In this document: positions 51,658 through 60,811 of the stretch, in pieces
How the letters are laid out: the number at the start of each line of letters is the position of its first letter
Numbering within the stretch: position 1 is the stretch's first letter
Source: Halopseudomonas yangmingensis
Lineage (GTDB): Bacteria > Pseudomonadota > Gammaproteobacteria > Pseudomonadales > Pseudomonadaceae
Length of the DNA stretch: 64,000 nucleotides
NCBI RefSeq assembly: GCF_900114825.1
Contig: NZ_FOUI01000007.1
Span: 78,601 to 142,600, forward strand
Direction of reading: 5' to 3'
The notes under the pieces: generated by a model
Told to the model about the DNA's origin: nothing
What the model saw: only the letters and a program-made list of their open reading frames with translations
The model's database searches: none
Translations under genes and position numbers: made by a program

Positions 51658-52370
51658 TGCGCACTTCAGCCGACAATCCATCGGGGATTGGCTGGTCGCT
51701 GCGGTTAATGGTGATTGGCCTTTCGCTGGCAGCGCACGTGGCGCTGGCGGGCTGGCTGCTGCTGTACCGGCATACCCCGTTGCCGGCACCGGCGGAAACC
51801 GTGGTGGCCATCGAAATGATTGAGCTGCCAGTACCGGAGCCTGAGCCCGAGCCGGAACCTGAGCCTGAGCCAGAACCCGAACCCGAACCGGCGCCACCGC
51901 CGCCGCAACAGCAGCCGCCGCGTCCACAACCGCAACCGCCACGCCCGGTCAGTCAGCCGCCACGCAGTTCCGGCCCGCCGGCGCACAGCTTTGGTGCCAA
52001 TCAGGAATGGGCTGCGCCACCGCCGCCAACCGAAAGCGCCGCCAGCCGTGGCCGCATGGCGCCCTCCGGCTATGCCGAGACAGTCAAGGGCCGGGTCAAT
52101 GCGCGCTTGCAACGGCCTGAAGGTGCCGTGTACAAGCCACCGCCGGGGTACAAGGGCAATCCCGATGACTTCAAGCGCCAGTGCTACATTCCCTGGGAAG
52201 TGGTAGTGGATGCCCAGGGCAATCTGCTGTCGTGGAAGATTGACCGCTGCGGTGATGAACTGCTGGATCAGGCTGCGGAACAAGCCATTCGGGCGGCTGC
52301 GCCATTTCCGCCGGCACCCGGCGGCAGTGGCAACTACACCATTTACGGCACAGCCATCTTCATCAAATAA
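51657..52370 (+). CDS. tonB: Energy transducer TonB
   Basis: 237 residues. N-terminal membrane helix (about 15-38), a periplasm-spanning Pro-rich region with Glu-Pro dipeptide repeats (about 58-80) and a PPPPQQQPPRPQPQPP stretch, then the C-terminal TonB domain (WEVVVDAQGNLLSWKIDRCG ... AAEQAIRAAAPFPPAP). It contacts TonB boxes of outer-membrane receptors. No TonB-dependent receptor lies in this window. Confidence 0.92.
   Translation: MRTSADNPSGIGWSLRLMVIGLSLAAHVALAGWLLLYRHTPLPAPAETVVAIEMIELPVPEPEPEPEPEPEPEPEPEPAPPPPQQQPPRPQPQPPRPVSQPPRSSGPPAHSFGANQEWAAPPPPTESAASRGRMAPSGYAETVKGRVNARLQRPEGAVYKPPPGYKGNPDDFKRQCYIPWEVVVDAQGNLLSWKIDRCGDELLDQAAEQAIRAAAPFPPAPGGSGNYTIYGTAIFIK
51832..51893 (+). repeat. 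Tandem Glu-Pro codon repeat in tonB
   Basis: About ten imperfect copies of a 6-bp GAG/GAA-CCX unit encoding EPEPEP. Such tracts can change length by slippage in multiples of 6 bp, which would alter the span of TonB but keep frame. Confidence 0.8.
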
Positions 52371-52389
52371 CACCAATGCAGAGGATTGC

Positions 52390-53478
52390 ATGATCAACAG
52401 ATCCGCCTTGCTGAGTTTGCCCGCCGCCGCACTCCTGATGCTGGGCGGCTGTACCACCCAGCCAACTGCCCCGGTTTCCGAGACCAGCAGCCGTCCGCAG
52501 TTGCAACCGGCCAGCTACCGGCCGGATCAGCCACCGGGGTATGACTGCCGCAATGCACTGCCGGATGTGCAGCGCCTGATCTGCACTGATCAGCGTCTGG
52601 CGGGGCTGCACCTGAGTGTCCAGCAGCTGTATCACCAGCGTCTGGGTGAGCTGGATGTGCCGGCGCTGATGCTGCTGCAAAGCAATCAGCGTCAGTGGTT
52701 GCTGAGTCGTTTCGAACAATGCCCGCAGGCCGAAGACAGTCAGCGTGCCAGCTGTCTTGAAGGGCTGTATGGGCAGCGTCTGGCGGCGCTGCGCAACTGG
52801 CCGGCGGTTGCGTCCAGGGCATCCACACAGCCCCATGCGCTGGCCAGCTATGCCGAGTACCGGCTGGCCGAGGGCAGTGCCCCATTCTGCAATGCCTTCA
52901 CCGACAGGTTGAACAGCGAGCTGCGGCGCAATGGCCTGCCGTTGATGTCGCGTCTGCCAGGTGTCGAGGCGCTGGCCGACTCGCTGGGCGGCGCTCTGGA
53001 AACTGATACCAGTTCAGGGCGCCTGCGCATCGATATACACAACAGCGGCTCCTATGGTGGTCAGCGTATGCGTCCGACCGGCCTCAGTCTGAATGGCGAG
53101 CGGATCATGGATTCGCGCACGCTGCCGGCCTGGGTGGCGCAGCAGCCGAATTATGGCGGGCGTGCCCATGTTTCCTCGTCGCAGACTGGCGACTACGGTG
53201 ATATTCAGATCTTCCGCGAAGATGGTCAGCTGCGCATCCTGGTCAACGAGACCTGGGGCTTCTATTCGCCGGCCGCCCGTGGTGAATCGGCCTTTGCCGG
53301 CCTCTATGGCTTGCAGGGCGGGAGCCTGCAACCGCTGTGCCTGTACCGCAGCTATCTGACACCGCCACGTACCGACCTGCTTGCCGGCCTGCCGAGGGTG
53401 CAGCAGCTGCAGTCCTTGCTGACCCAGCTGGCTGGTCAGCCGCTTAACGAAGTCGCCCAGCACGAGCGTCGTGACTAG
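52390..53478 (+). CDS. LprI-domain lipoprotein, N-terminal part before an in-frame TAG
   Basis: 362 residues from ATG 52390 (AGAGGA 6 nt upstream), 19 bp after tonB. Lipobox LGGC gives C21. Residues about 50-140 match the LprI-type lysozyme-inhibitor domain: YDCRNA, LICTDQRLAGL, QRQWLLSRFEQC and CLEGLYGQRLAAL with the spaced Cys. A beta-rich domain follows (GYGDIQIFREDG region). The frame meets TAG at 53476-53478 (RRD-stop-HQF) and stays open beyond it in the same frame to 54978. This half alone could be a stable lipoprotein. Confidence 0.75.
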   Translation: MINRSALLSLPAAALLMLGGCTTQPTAPVSETSSRPQLQPASYRPDQPPGYDCRNALPDVQRLICTDQRLAGLHLSVQQLYHQRLGELDVPALMLLQSNQRQWLLSRFEQCPQAEDSQRASCLEGLYGQRLAALRNWPAVASRASTQPHALASYAEYRLAEGSAPFCNAFTDRLNSELRRNGLPLMSRLPGVEALADSLGGALETDTSSGRLRIDIHNSGSYGGQRMRPTGLSLNGERIMDSRTLPAWVAQQPNYGGRAHVSSSQTGDYGDIQIFREDGQLRILVNETWGFYSPAARGESAFAGLYGLQGGSLQPLCLYRSYLTPPRTDLLAGLPRVQQLQSLLTQLAGQPLNEVAQHERRD

Positions 53479-54978
53479 CACCAGTTCCGCAGCGAGCTGC
53501 AGTGGACGCTGCTGAATCTGCCGCTGCTGGGTGCCCATCAGCTGGAGCGCCATGGTCGCCGCGCGGCCCTGCAGCAACAGCATGACCTGCTACTTGAGCG
53601 GCTGTTCCAGTGGTCCGAACGTAACCTGCTGAACAAGCAGCTGTACCGCCAACTGCTACCGCTGCTGGCACCGACCCATGGCGAGCTGCGTGGCGTATTT
53701 GCTGATCAGGGGTTGAATCCGGGTGAGGCCGAGGCCGCCGCCGATCTGCTGATACACGCCATGCTCGCCGACGCCATGAATAACCTCCCGCTTGACGGGC
53801 AGCGGGTAGATCTGCCGTTGCCGGCCTTTGCGGACTATCGGTCGCGCTACCGGATTGCCACCGAACCCGGTGAGCTGGAGCGCGGCCGTCAGTTCCAGAG
53901 CCTGCACAGCGTAATTCTCAACGGTGCACCCTGGCCGGTGGTTAACGACTTCATTGGCTGGGAACGTGGTCAGCGCGGTGCTCAGACCGGTCTGGGTGCG
54001 GATCAGGACAGTGCCGTGCATGCCGCAGTGGCCAACCCGCAACTGCTGCAGGCGCTGTTGCAACGCGGCTTTGATATCAACGCGCAGAATGCCTGGGGTC
54101 GTACGCCGTTAATGCTGGCCGCACGCCTTGATCAGCCCGAATCACTGCGCCTGCTGTTGGCTGGCGGTGCCGATGTACATCTGCGTACCCGTCGCAACCA
54201 GTCGGCGGGAGCCGGCGGCATGGACCGCAACGAAGCGACTGGCAGCCCGCAGACGGCCCTGTTACTGGCCGCCAGCCATGCGGGTGCCGAGACCATTCGC
54301 GGCTTGCTGGATGCCGGTGCCAACAAGGAAGAGTGGGGCGGTTACCAGCAACAGGTATGCAGCGCACTGGATGGCAATGCCCGGCTCGACGCGGCGCAAC
54401 GTGACAGCCTGCGCCAGGGGCTCTGTGCGGTCAGCTATGCGCCGGCACCGGTGACCCGCCAGCCGGTGGCAAATCTGCGAGAGGGTGATGAATTGGTCAT
54501 CACCGAAGACGCACAGACCTATCGTATTCGCCTGCAGCAGCGCAGTGCTCATCCCTGGTTTTCCCGTCCCCTTCAGATGACGGCGCAGCGCATGTCGCGC
54601 GATCTTCCTGGTGTGGGGAGAAGCATCGGCATGGCCGCAGTAAGGCGGGCCGGAGTGAGGCTGGAAGGGCCCTTTACCCTGTATTTTGCTGACCTGACAG
54701 CGGCGTCGGGAGAGGGGCTGCGCTTTGAAGCCGGGTTCCCGGTGCGGACGACGGGCAATCCGGTTGGTGGCTACCAGCAACGAGACCTTCCTGCCTTGCA
54801 GGTCCTGAGTGTGTTCCTCGAGCCTGACCAGCAGAATGCCGAAGCCGCGTGGCGGGCACTGTATAGTGCGGCCTATACTCAGGGCTTTGAACCCACCCAT
54901 GAAGGTCTGGTGGTTTCACACACGCGTGCGCGTCGGGCCACCGAATACCAATTGGTGGTTCGCGACCGCCACCCCTGA
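53479..54978 (+). pseudogene. C-terminal part of the LprI/ankyrin protein, downstream of the amber codon
   Basis: Continues in the same frame as the preceding gene for 499 codons. It begins HQFRSELQWTLLNLPLLG, then helical repeats and two to three ankyrin repeats (AVHAAVANPQLLQALLQRG, GRTPLMLAARLDQPESLRLL, TALLLAASHAGAETIRGLL), ending in a beta-rich domain. Possible restarts TTG 53713 and ATG 53761 lack proper ribosome sites, so independent translation is unlikely. Codon use is that of a coding gene, indicating a recent stop, stop readthrough, or a base-call error. Confidence 0.7.
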
Positions 54979-54996
54979 TCAAGGAAAACAGTAGCG

Positions 54997-56523
54997 GTGA
55001 AATCCGCCATTCTCCTGCTCGTGGTGGCCCTGCTGGGGGGGTGTGCTACACGCCTCCCGCCGCAGCAGGGCCCAGTCAGCTTTGTCCGGCAGGCCGCAGC
55101 AGAGGCTCCCTTGCTGCAGCTTGCCGAATCCTTGGCCCTGACATCCAATACAGACCTGTCAGCCTTCAGTCTGCTTACCAGCGGCAAGGACGCCCTGGCC
55201 GCGCGCTTGCAGCTGATAGATATGGCGGAATCCGGGATTGATCTGCAGTACTACATCTTCAAGGGTGATACAACAGGCGGGCTGCTGGCCCTGCGTCTGC
55301 TGGCGGCCGCCGATCGTGGCGTACAGGTGCGGTTGCTGGTGGATGATATCGGCAACAGCATGGGTGATTTCAAGATAGCCAGTCTGGACCGTCATCCCAA
55401 TATTGAAATTCGTCTGTTCAATCCGCTTACCTTGCGCGACCCCTGGTTACGATATGCCAGTAAGGTGGGTGAATTCGGGCGCATCAATCACCGGATGCAC
55501 AACAAACTGATGGTGGTTGATGGCATGGCGCTGATCACCGGTGGGCGCAATCTTGGTGATGAATATTTCGCGCTCAGCGAGCGGGACTTTCAGGATATCG
55601 ACGTGCTGGCCATAGGACCGGTAGCGGCGTCGGCGGCAATGACCTTTGACGTTTACTGGAATAGCCATAAATCAGTTGCTGTTGCCGGCCTGGTTCGGGC
55701 CCCCGGTAGCAGGGCGCTGCACCGCTTGCGACGGCAGCTTGACAGCCTGCGCGTCCAACAGGAACAAACGCCCTGGCAGCAAGCTGTTGCTTCCTCTTCG
55801 TTTCGAGGTGAAAACGCCCTCGGCAAAATCGAGTGGCTGCACGGTAGCGGCTGGTGGCTGGCCGATCCGCCAGACAAGGCCGATCCTTTCAGTAGCAAGG
55901 CAAACCATCCCGCACTGGGGCTGGGACTGGCCGAACTGGGTCGGGCAACACGTGAAGAGCTTTTGATGATGACGGCCTATTTCATTCCTGGGCGTGATGG
56001 AATGCAGGTGTTGCGTGAGTTTCGTCACAGCGGAATGCAGGTAGGCATTCTGACCAATTCACTGGCCACCACAGACGTACTGGCTGTGCACAGCGCCTAT
56101 GCCGGCTATCGCACAGCACTGCTTGAGGCCGGTTTGCATCTATGGGAATTACAGCCAATTGCTGCGCAGCAGGAACGGGCCAGCACCTTTGCTGGCGACT
56201 CCCAGGCCAGCCTGCATGCCAAGAGCTTCATTTTCGATCGCGAGCGGGTATTTATCGGCTCACTGAACCTCGACCCCAGATCCATCCACCTGAATACAGA
56301 AGCGGGCGTATTGATTGAGCAGCCTGAACTGGCCGGACAGATGTATCAGTTATTCCAGCGCTGGACAGATGCCGAGCACGCCTGGAAGCTGGGGCTGGAT
56401 GAGCGGGGCGAACTTTACTGGCAGGCTGGCGAGCAGATACTGCGAGGTGAGCCTGAAGCAGGTTGGTGGAGACGGCTGAACAGTTGGTTGCTGGGCTGGT
56501 TGCCCATAGAGCGGCAGTTATGA
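54997..56523 (+). CDS. Phospholipase D-family lipoprotein (cardiolipin synthase C-like)
   Basis: 508 residues starting at GTG 54997, 18 bp after the ankyrin part. Lipobox LGGC gives C16. Two HKD motifs: HNKLMVVDG (His168) with GGRNLGDEY, and HAKSFIFDRERVFIGSLNLD (His407). This is the YmdC/ClsC layout; ClsC makes cardiolipin from phosphatidylglycerol and phosphatidylethanolamine with partner YmdB, which is absent here. Lipidation suggests action at the periplasmic face. Confidence 0.85.
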   Translation: MKSAILLLVVALLGGCATRLPPQQGPVSFVRQAAAEAPLLQLAESLALTSNTDLSAFSLLTSGKDALAARLQLIDMAESGIDLQYYIFKGDTTGGLLALRLLAAADRGVQVRLLVDDIGNSMGDFKIASLDRHPNIEIRLFNPLTLRDPWLRYASKVGEFGRINHRMHNKLMVVDGMALITGGRNLGDEYFALSERDFQDIDVLAIGPVAASAAMTFDVYWNSHKSVAVAGLVRAPGSRALHRLRRQLDSLRVQQEQTPWQQAVASSSFRGENALGKIEWLHGSGWWLADPPDKADPFSSKANHPALGLGLAELGRATREELLMMTAYFIPGRDGMQVLREFRHSGMQVGILTNSLATTDVLAVHSAYAGYRTALLEAGLHLWELQPIAAQQERASTFAGDSQASLHAKSFIFDRERVFIGSLNLDPRSIHLNTEAGVLIEQPELAGQMYQLFQRWTDAEHAWKLGLDERGELYWQAGEQILRGEPEAGWWRRLNSWLLGWLPIERQL

Positions 56524-56575
56524 AACACCGCTACGCGTTTCTTGCATGGCGGCATTCAGGATAGGTATTGCCGTT

Positions 56576-56947
56576 TTACTTGACCAGTTTGCGGGACTGC
56601 TCCAGGTAGGCTTTGCCGTGCTTCTGTACGCCTTCGGTGTCCATGCGCTCGGAGGCAAGGTGAACTTCTTCCAGGGTGTCAGCCAGTTCTTTCAGATCGT
56701 CGCGTATTTTTTCCAGCGCATTTTCCAGTGTGTAGGTGATCTCGTGCACATCCGACATCGCTTGCGGATTGAGCTCACCAGCCAGAATGGCTTCCAGCTG
56801 GTTGTTGTACTCGGAGAAGTTGTTAACGGCCTGCTCCAGCGTCTCGGATTGCAGCCCCTTGAAATGCTTGACGGCATCGTCAGCGGTTGCGGCAGCAGAT
56901 GACATAAGAGCCAGAGTAAAAGTCAGGGGCAGCAGATACACGCGCAT
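56576..56947 (-). CDS. Small periplasmic helical protein, DUF6746-like
   Basis: 123 residues with a signal peptide ending ATADD. Mature part is all-helical and charged (KHFKGLQSETLEQAVNNF, VHEITYTLENALEKI, KELADTLEEVHLASE), matching a Pseudomonas family I recall as DUF6746; it superficially resembles cytochrome b562 but lacks the CxxCH and Met/His pattern. A Fur-like site lies 18 bp before the start, suggesting iron control. Convergent with the phospholipase gene. Confidence 0.7.
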   Translation of the reverse strand: MRVYLLPLTFTLALMSSAAATADDAVKHFKGLQSETLEQAVNNFSEYNNQLEAILAGELNPQAMSDVHEITYTLENALEKIRDDLKELADTLEEVHLASERMDTEGVQKHGKAYLEQSRKLVK

Positions 56948-56961
56948 TAGTGAATCCTTTT

Positions 56962-56980
56962 CAAATGAGAATGATTTGCG
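56962..56980. promoter_or_regulatory. Fur-box-like site upstream of the DUF6746 gene
   Basis: CAAATGAGAATGATTTGCG. The half TGAGAAT matches the 7-1-7 Fur consensus at 6 of 7 and the other half at 4 of 7; the arms CAAAT/ATTTG are also an exact inverted repeat. Candidate only. Confidence 0.4.
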
Positions 56981-57022
56981 AAAAGAAATCTACGCTTATT
57001 GAAACTTGTTTGCAAGTGCAAG

Positions 57023-57049
57023 CAGGGTGCGACAAGTTGGCGCACCCTG
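57023..57049. terminator. Hairpin after cls
   Basis: CAGGGTGCG / CGCACCCTG, a perfect 9-bp stem with a 9-nt loop, 7 bp past the cls stop. No T run. Confidence 0.5.
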
Positions 57050-57055
57050 GATAGA

Positions 57056-58498
57056 TTAGAGCAGCGGACTGAGCAGGTACATCAGGCGCTCAAGAGCACG
57101 TGCAGGCTTGCCGCGAGCCGACCAGCGCTGCAGATCCAGTGGCTGGCTGGCCTCTCTGTAACCGTCCAGCAGGCGCTTGATCTCGGCACAGCCTTCGGGC
57201 GTAAAAAGTGCCACGGTAAGCTCGAAATTGAGCTGAAGGCTGCGTATATCAAGGTTCACGCTGCCGACCAGCGCAAGCTGGTTATCCATCAGCATTGCCT
57301 TGGTGTGAAGCAGGCCGTGCGGGTAAAGCATGATGCGTCCGCCAGCCTGCAACAACGGCTCGAAGTAGGAGCGACTGGCCCAACCGACCATCATTGAGTC
57401 ATTGTGGCGGGGTAGCAGTAGCGTCACCTGAACGCCGCGTCTGGCTGCATGACAAAGCGCGTCGAAAATTGCTTCCGACGGCACAAAATACGGAGTGCAG
57501 ATCACAATGCTGTCATTTGCCCGATGGATGCTTGACAGCACCGCCTGGCTAATCAGGTCATCTGCAAAACCGGGGCCAGACGGCAGGATCGACATCCAGC
57601 GATTGCACGGCAGGTTTTCCGCATAGTGCTCGGGAAGCCGCCGCTGCCCGGTTTCCACTTCCCAATCCCAGGCAAATACCTTGGCCAGGCCAGTAGCCCC
57701 GGGGCCTTGAATACGCAGCAGCATATCCACCCAGGGAGCATGCCGGCTGCCCTTGCGGAATACCTCGGGGTCGGCAATGTTCATCGAGCCGCACCAGGCC
57801 AGCTGGTCGTCGATCACTACCAGCTTGCGGTGCATGCGCAGGTCCATACGATGGAACAGCACACGCCACAGCCGAACCGGCAGGGCTGGCACCACCTGAA
57901 TACCAGCCTGAACCATGTCACGCCGCCAATGCGAACGGAAGAAAGCTCGGCTACCGGCATGGTCAATCAACAGGCTGACCTCGATACCGCGCCGGCTGGC
58001 ATCGATCAGCGCCTGCGCCAGGGCATCCGCCCGGCCACCGGGGTGCCAGATATAGGTAACGATGCGAATGCTGTGTTGTGCCTCGCGGACATCCGCGCAA
58101 AGTCGGGAAAAAATCCGCTGAGGATCATCCAGCAGTTGCAGGCTGTCATACTGCATGGCGCCAATACCGACACGGTTAGCCAGCAACTGGTGGATGCCCA
58201 GCGCCAATTGACCTCCCGGAAGTGGGCCGCGGCCACCCTTGAAGCGACTGGATAGATTATCCAGATAGGGATCAACCATGGCAGCCGCCCGCTGGGCGCG
58301 TGCGCGCCCCAAATTCAATTCGCCAATCAGCAGATAGAGCAGGGCGCCCAGAACAGGCAGTACAAAAATCACCAACAACCAGGCCAAGGTCACACTGACC
58401 GGACGGCGGCGGGCAATAACCCGCATGGTGACGGCAATGGTCAGCAGCCAGTAAAAAACTGCAAACAGCAGGCCGGCGATGCTGTAAACCTGTTCCAT
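57056..58498 (-). CDS. cls: Cardiolipin synthase A
   Basis: 480 residues. Two N-terminal membrane helices (about 5-58), then two PLD domains with HKD motifs HRKLVVIDDQLAWCGSMN (near 223) and HTKAMLMDNQLALVGSVNLD (near 399). It condenses two phosphatidylglycerol molecules to cardiolipin at the inner membrane. The start is placed at ATG 58498 because it overlaps the tusE stop (TAATG), which implies coupling; an ATG 9 bases upstream is possible. Second PLD-family enzyme within 3 kb. Confidence 0.92.
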   Translation of the reverse strand: MEQVYSIAGLLFAVFYWLLTIAVTMRVIARRRPVSVTLAWLLVIFVLPVLGALLYLLIGELNLGRARAQRAAAMVDPYLDNLSSRFKGGRGPLPGGQLALGIHQLLANRVGIGAMQYDSLQLLDDPQRIFSRLCADVREAQHSIRIVTYIWHPGGRADALAQALIDASRRGIEVSLLIDHAGSRAFFRSHWRRDMVQAGIQVVPALPVRLWRVLFHRMDLRMHRKLVVIDDQLAWCGSMNIADPEVFRKGSRHAPWVDMLLRIQGPGATGLAKVFAWDWEVETGQRRLPEHYAENLPCNRWMSILPSGPGFADDLISQAVLSSIHRANDSIVICTPYFVPSEAIFDALCHAARRGVQVTLLLPRHNDSMMVGWASRSYFEPLLQAGGRIMLYPHGLLHTKAMLMDNQLALVGSVNLDIRSLQLNFELTVALFTPEGCAEIKRLLDGYREASQPLDLQRWSARGKPARALERLMYLLSPLL

Positions 58499-58839
58499 TA
58501 CAGACAATTGTCCGGTTTCGGCAAACCGGCCAGACGGCTGGCAACGCGGGCCGGGCTACCTGGGAAAAGTTTTAGCAGATACAGGCTGTTTCCAATCTCT
58601 GGCCCCAACTGCTGGGCCAGATAGCGAACCAGCGGACGCATGGCCGGAGACAATTGGAACTCTGTGTAGAAATTGCGCAGCGCATGCAGTACCTGCAGAT
58701 GCTCGTCTTCCAGTTGCAATCCCTCCTCGGCAGCCAGCACCTTTGCCAACGCCTCGCTCCAGTCGCCGGCGTTCAGCAGAAAACCGTGCTTATCGAGCGC
58801 TACAATGCGCCCGTCAACCTCCAGATCACGGCTTCTCAC
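58498..58839 (-). CDS. tusE: Sulfurtransferase TusE (DsrC family)
   Basis: 113 residues, DsrC/TusE fold, with the C-terminal conserved Cys in PKPDNC that accepts sulfur from TusBCD and passes it to MnmA for 2-thiouridine at the tRNA wobble position. Last tus gene of the operon; it overlaps tusB by 4 bp and cls by 1 bp. Confidence 0.92.
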   Translation of the reverse strand: MRSRDLEVDGRIVALDKHGFLLNAGDWSEALAKVLAAEEGLQLEDEHLQVLHALRNFYTEFQLSPAMRPLVRYLAQQLGPEIGNSLYLLKLFPGSPARVASRLAGLPKPDNCL

Positions 58840-59135
58840 CAGCTCACCACGCGGCTGTGTTCACAGCACAACTGAACCATGCCGGCATGGTCAGTCAATT
58901 GCACGCGCCCCGGCAAATCATCCAGCGCCATACCGCGTGCGTGAAGATCTTCTGTCAGCGCAAACAGACGGACACTGCCTGGCAGTAGTTTGAGCGAAGC
59001 AGACAGGCGTGAGTCGGGGAGCAGTGCGTAGACGGCATCCTCGATAAGCAACAGGGATTGCTCAGGCCCCATGACCCTCAGGCAGCTGGACAGGCGGTCG
59101 TCCCGATGTGGCGAATGACGCAGAATGTGCAACAT
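58836..59135 (-). CDS. tusB: Sulfurtransferase complex subunit TusB (DsrH family)
   Basis: 99 residues, smallest subunit of the heterohexameric TusBCD relay. MLHILRHSPH start and LLLIEDAVYALLP are typical DsrH features. Overlaps tusE (ATGA); 11 bp after tusC. Confidence 0.9.
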   Translation of the reverse strand: MLHILRHSPHRDDRLSSCLRVMGPEQSLLLIEDAVYALLPDSRLSASLKLLPGSVRLFALTEDLHARGMALDDLPGRVQLTDHAGMVQLCCEHSRVVSW

Positions 59136-59146
59136 GCCAGCCTCCC

Positions 59147-59506
59147 TCAGAGGGTAATGATGCGTTGATAGTGTTCCAGCAAGACGGCAATTTCTGACGC
59201 ATCGACGCGCCGCACCGGCAGCAATAAAGGTTGGGCACGCATGCCGCGCTCAGCCAGCGAATGATCACAGACCATGATGTCCTCGACGCCGAACACCGGC
59301 AAGGCCTGCAGGTTGGCCGCCAGCGATTTAAGACCAATGGCAGGCGCGTCCTGGCCTTGACGCAGTTGCAGCACGCCGTCGTCCATAAACAGCAGGCCGA
59401 CCGGCACATCGAAGGCGGCGGCGGCCAGTGCTACATCCAGCGCTTCACGCGCGGCATGCTGCGAAGGCGGTTGACGCGAGATAATCAACAGACTTTTCAT
59501 GCTCAT
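59147..59506 (-). CDS. tusC: Sulfurtransferase complex subunit TusC (DsrF family)
   Basis: 119 residues, DsrE/F fold (SLLIISRQPP, AREALDVALAAAAFDVPVGLLFMDDGV). The start at ATG 59506 overlaps the tusD stop as ATGA; a second ATG two codons later is also possible. Confidence 0.9.
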   Translation of the reverse strand: MSMKSLLIISRQPPSQHAAREALDVALAAAAFDVPVGLLFMDDGVLQLRQGQDAPAIGLKSLAANLQALPVFGVEDIMVCDHSLAERGMRAQPLLLPVRRVDASEIAVLLEHYQRIITL

Positions 59507-59892
59507 GTACCAAAACTCAAAGCGCGGTCGGCTTCCTGCATGGCGTCTACCCACTGGCCAAGACCGGACAGTTCCCAAGGCATCCCACTATTGGCGACGG
59601 GTCTGTCCCAACGATCTGCCTCGGCCTCATCCAGAACGCCTCGTCGCAGGGCGGCAGCGATGCAAACCACGGCATCAAGCCCGTTGCTCTGAATAAAATC
59701 ACGCCATTCGGCACAGATATCGGCTTCATCGCGCGGGCAGACGACCAGTTGCGACGCCAGATGGACAGCATCGCGATAAAAGAACAATCGAGTGATCTGG
59801 TGCCCTGAGGCCAGCACAGCCTGGGCAAAGCGCAGTGCAGTGCGGGCAGAGGGGTCCTGCGGGCCGGCCAGCAGGGCAATCGCAAATTTCAT
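59503..59892 (-). CDS. tusD: Sulfurtransferase complex subunit TusD (DsrE family)
   Basis: 129 residues from ATG 59892. DsrE fold with the relay Cys in DAVVCIAAALRRGV. First tus gene; the yccA gene lies upstream on the same strand across a hairpin. An open frame extends upstream but runs into the hairpin and is not conserved. Confidence 0.92.
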   Translation of the reverse strand: MKFAIALLAGPQDPSARTALRFAQAVLASGHQITRLFFYRDAVHLASQLVVCPRDEADICAEWRDFIQSNGLDAVVCIAAALRRGVLDEAEADRWDRPVANSGMPWELSGLGQWVDAMQEADRALSFGT

Positions 59893-59912
59893 TGTAAGTC
59901 CCGAAACAACAA

Positions 59913-59931
59913 GGCCCGCAACATGCGGGCC
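59913..59931 (-). terminator. Hairpin between yccA and tusD
   Basis: GGCCCGC-ATGTT-GCGGGCC on the minus strand followed by TTGTTGTTT, 22 bp past the yccA stop. Could end yccA or attenuate into the tus operon. Confidence 0.6.
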
Positions 59932-59953
59932 CCGGATTATAGCGCAGTCACAA

Positions 59954-60634
59954 TCAGTCGTTGCTGAAGATGCCGAGAAGCTGCAGCAGGCTGAGGAACA
60001 GGTTGTAGATCGACACAAACAGCGTCACCGTGGCCATGATGTAGTTGTCTTCGCCACCGTGGATGATAGCGCTGGTCTGATACAGGATCACCGCCGAGGA
60101 GAACAGCACGAAACCGGCGGAGATAGCCAGCGACAGCCCACTGATCTGCACAAAGAAGCTGGCGACAATGGCACACAGCAGCACCACAAAACCGGCCATG
60201 ATAAAGCCGGACAGGAAGCTGAAGTCCTTGCGGGTCAGAATGGCATAGGCAGACAGACCGAAGAACACCATAGCGGTCATGCCGAGGGCCATGGATACCA
60301 GCTGACCGCCGTTGGGCAGGGCCAGGTAATGATTGAGGATCGGGCCGAGGGTATAGCCCATAAAGCCGGTCAGGGCAAAAGTCAGCAACAGGCCGACACC
60401 GGAGTTACGGAATTTGCTGATGGCGAACAGCAGCCCGTAAAAACCCACCAGGGTAATGATGATGCCCGGACGCGGCAGGTTCATGCTCATGGAGACAAAG
60501 GCCACCAGCGCACTGAAAGCCATGGTCATCCCGAGCAGGCTGTAGGTGTTGCGGAACAGTTTGCTGACCTGTGCCTCGTCGGCCATCGACGGATGCAGCA
60601 CATGGGCCTGGGTGTTGCGATCTTGCATGTTCAT
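59954..60634 (-). CDS. yccA: Bax inhibitor-1/YccA family membrane protein
   Basis: 226 residues, seven membrane helices of the BI-1/YccA superfamily, an inner-membrane protein that modulates FtsH protease in E. coli. Conserved [20 protein letters not shown] start and the helix-7 Asp region ([13 protein letters not shown]). ATG 60634 or the third codon (MQDRN). E. coli also has yccA beside tusE, so the link is old. Confidence 0.93.
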   Translation of the reverse strand: MNMQDRNTQAHVLHPSMADEAQVSKLFRNTYSLLGMTMAFSALVAFVSMSMNLPRPGIIITLVGFYGLLFAISKFRNSGVGLLLTFALTGFMGYTLGPILNHYLALPNGGQLVSMALGMTAMVFFGLSAYAILTRKDFSFLSGFIMAGFVVLLCAIVASFFVQISGLSLAISAGFVLFSSAVILYQTSAIIHGGEDNYIMATVTLFVSIYNLFLSLLQLLGIFSND

Positions 60635-60773
60635 TTGACGCTCCCGAGTGTCGAAACCAAGGTTCCATTGATCAGACCTGATGATAGCGGCAAAATTTCC
60701 CAGTACAAGGCAAACTGCCCCGCTAAACTGTTTCTGTCAGTGAAAACAGTCACACCAGCATACGCACAAGTCA

Positions 60774-60801
60774 TTGACTGACAGCCGAATTCCGGTAGTA
60801 T
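60774..60801 (+). promoter_or_regulatory. Promoter of tRNA-Ser
   Basis: TTGACT (60774-60779), 16-bp spacer, TAGTAT (60796-60801), then a GC-rich discriminator TGCCGCCCG typical of stringently controlled stable RNA genes, and the tRNA at 60812. Confidence 0.7.
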
Positions 60802-60811
60802 TGCCGCCCGT

